A stretch of DNA of 17,500 bases. It comes from Chromera velia. Taxonomy: Eukaryota; Sar; Chromeraceae. Position numbers and translations under genes: made by a program. Shown piece after piece: positions 17,362-17,500 of the stretch. Below the pieces are notes generated by a model. The model made no database searches and was not told the origin of the DNA. It saw only the letters and a program-made list of their open reading frames with translations. Location: contig JAHBMJ010000739.1 of NCBI GenBank assembly GCA_018398765.1, positions 1-17,500 of the forward strand. Direction: 5' to 3'. Within the stretch, counting starts at the first letter, position 1; each line of letters opens with the position of its first letter.

Positions 17362-17500
17362 TGTAAGATGAATAGTACAATGCTATATGGTGGTCCGAAG
17401 GTACGTCTGACCTAGAAATGTTAGTGTTCAATCTAGCCAGTCAAACAGTCTGTTGATCGATCACTTCATACACCAGGCTGCTCGAACCATTAACTATATT
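17362..17500 (-). repeat. 5' LTR, partial (window ends inside it)
   Basis: Aligned to 11476-11610 it shows eight single-base differences, all transitions. It also has one 4-bp tandem duplication (GATCGATC against GATC), over about 135 aligned bases. The remaining ~460 bp lie outside the window. Confidence 0.93.

Larger units (their letters stand above)
11476..17500 (-). mobile_element. Ty3/gypsy LTR retrotransposon of the chromovirus type, degenerate, 5' LTR truncated by the window end
   Basis: Minus-strand order from right to left: 5' LTR (17362 to beyond 17500), gag, CCHC-type knuckle, aspartic protease, reverse transcriptase, RNase H, integrase with HHCC and GPY/F parts, chromodomain, polypurine tract, and 3' LTR (11476-12076). 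The order RT-RH-IN places it in Ty3/gypsy, and the C-terminal chromodomain makes it a chromovirus, a group whose chromodomain directs insertion into chromatin with particular histone marks. The visible part is 6.0 kb. About fifteen nonsense codons and at least one frameshift make this copy non-autonomous, but nearly all domains remain readable. Single open frames inside it are segments of one broken element and not separate genes. Confidence 0.97.

Overview
The window looks like nuclear DNA of a microbial eukaryote. Protein-coding signals are split by GT-AG introns with good consensus sites. The intergenic DNA is long and rich in microsatellites, and a chromodomain-bearing Ty3/gypsy retrotransposon fills the right third. 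A photosynthetic alveolate (chromerid-like) or another alga with a complex plastid would fit, because of the divergent cytochrome c and the secretory/plastid-like leader. No marker here fixes the taxon, so this is inference.

Layout. 1-522: a CT microsatellite and AT-rich DNA. 523-2058 (-): a complete three-exon nucleoside hydrolase (356 aa) with an intact active-site framework. 2059-2476: a divergent intergenic region with alternating CG tracts. About 2477-5065 (+): a divergent cytochrome c gene. Three exons are resolved (haem motif, an expanded middle, and the Met-ligand C-terminus); the first exon is uncertain. Its last intron carries a compound tetranucleotide microsatellite. 5066-7239: no recognisable gene.

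7240-9346 (-): probably one gene in two exons. Exon 1 encodes a signal peptide, a basic/low-complexity stretch and a C2H2 zinc finger, and ends in a perfect GTGAGT donor. Exon 2 encodes a tandem array of an 18-residue C-x2-H-x6-C-x2-C repeat (54-bp units in exact register). One in-frame UGA sits where a repeat Cys is expected.

9682-10797: a dense family of non-coding repeats, made of direct units of about 60-80 bp, a pair of inverted arms of about 230-250 bp and a third decayed arm copy. Two undetermined bases lie in homopolymers. 10798-11475: AT-rich, no gene.

11476 to the window end: a Ty3/gypsy chromovirus on the minus strand. The complete 601-bp 3' LTR is at 11476-12076 and the start of the 5' LTR is at 17362-17500. 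The order is gag, zinc knuckle, protease, RT, RNase H, integrase, chromodomain. It is inactive, with about fifteen nonsense codons. The pol frame nevertheless runs about 3.9 kb without an evident frameshift, and all eight LTR-LTR substitutions that can be compared are transitions. This suggests decay dominated by cytosine deamination.
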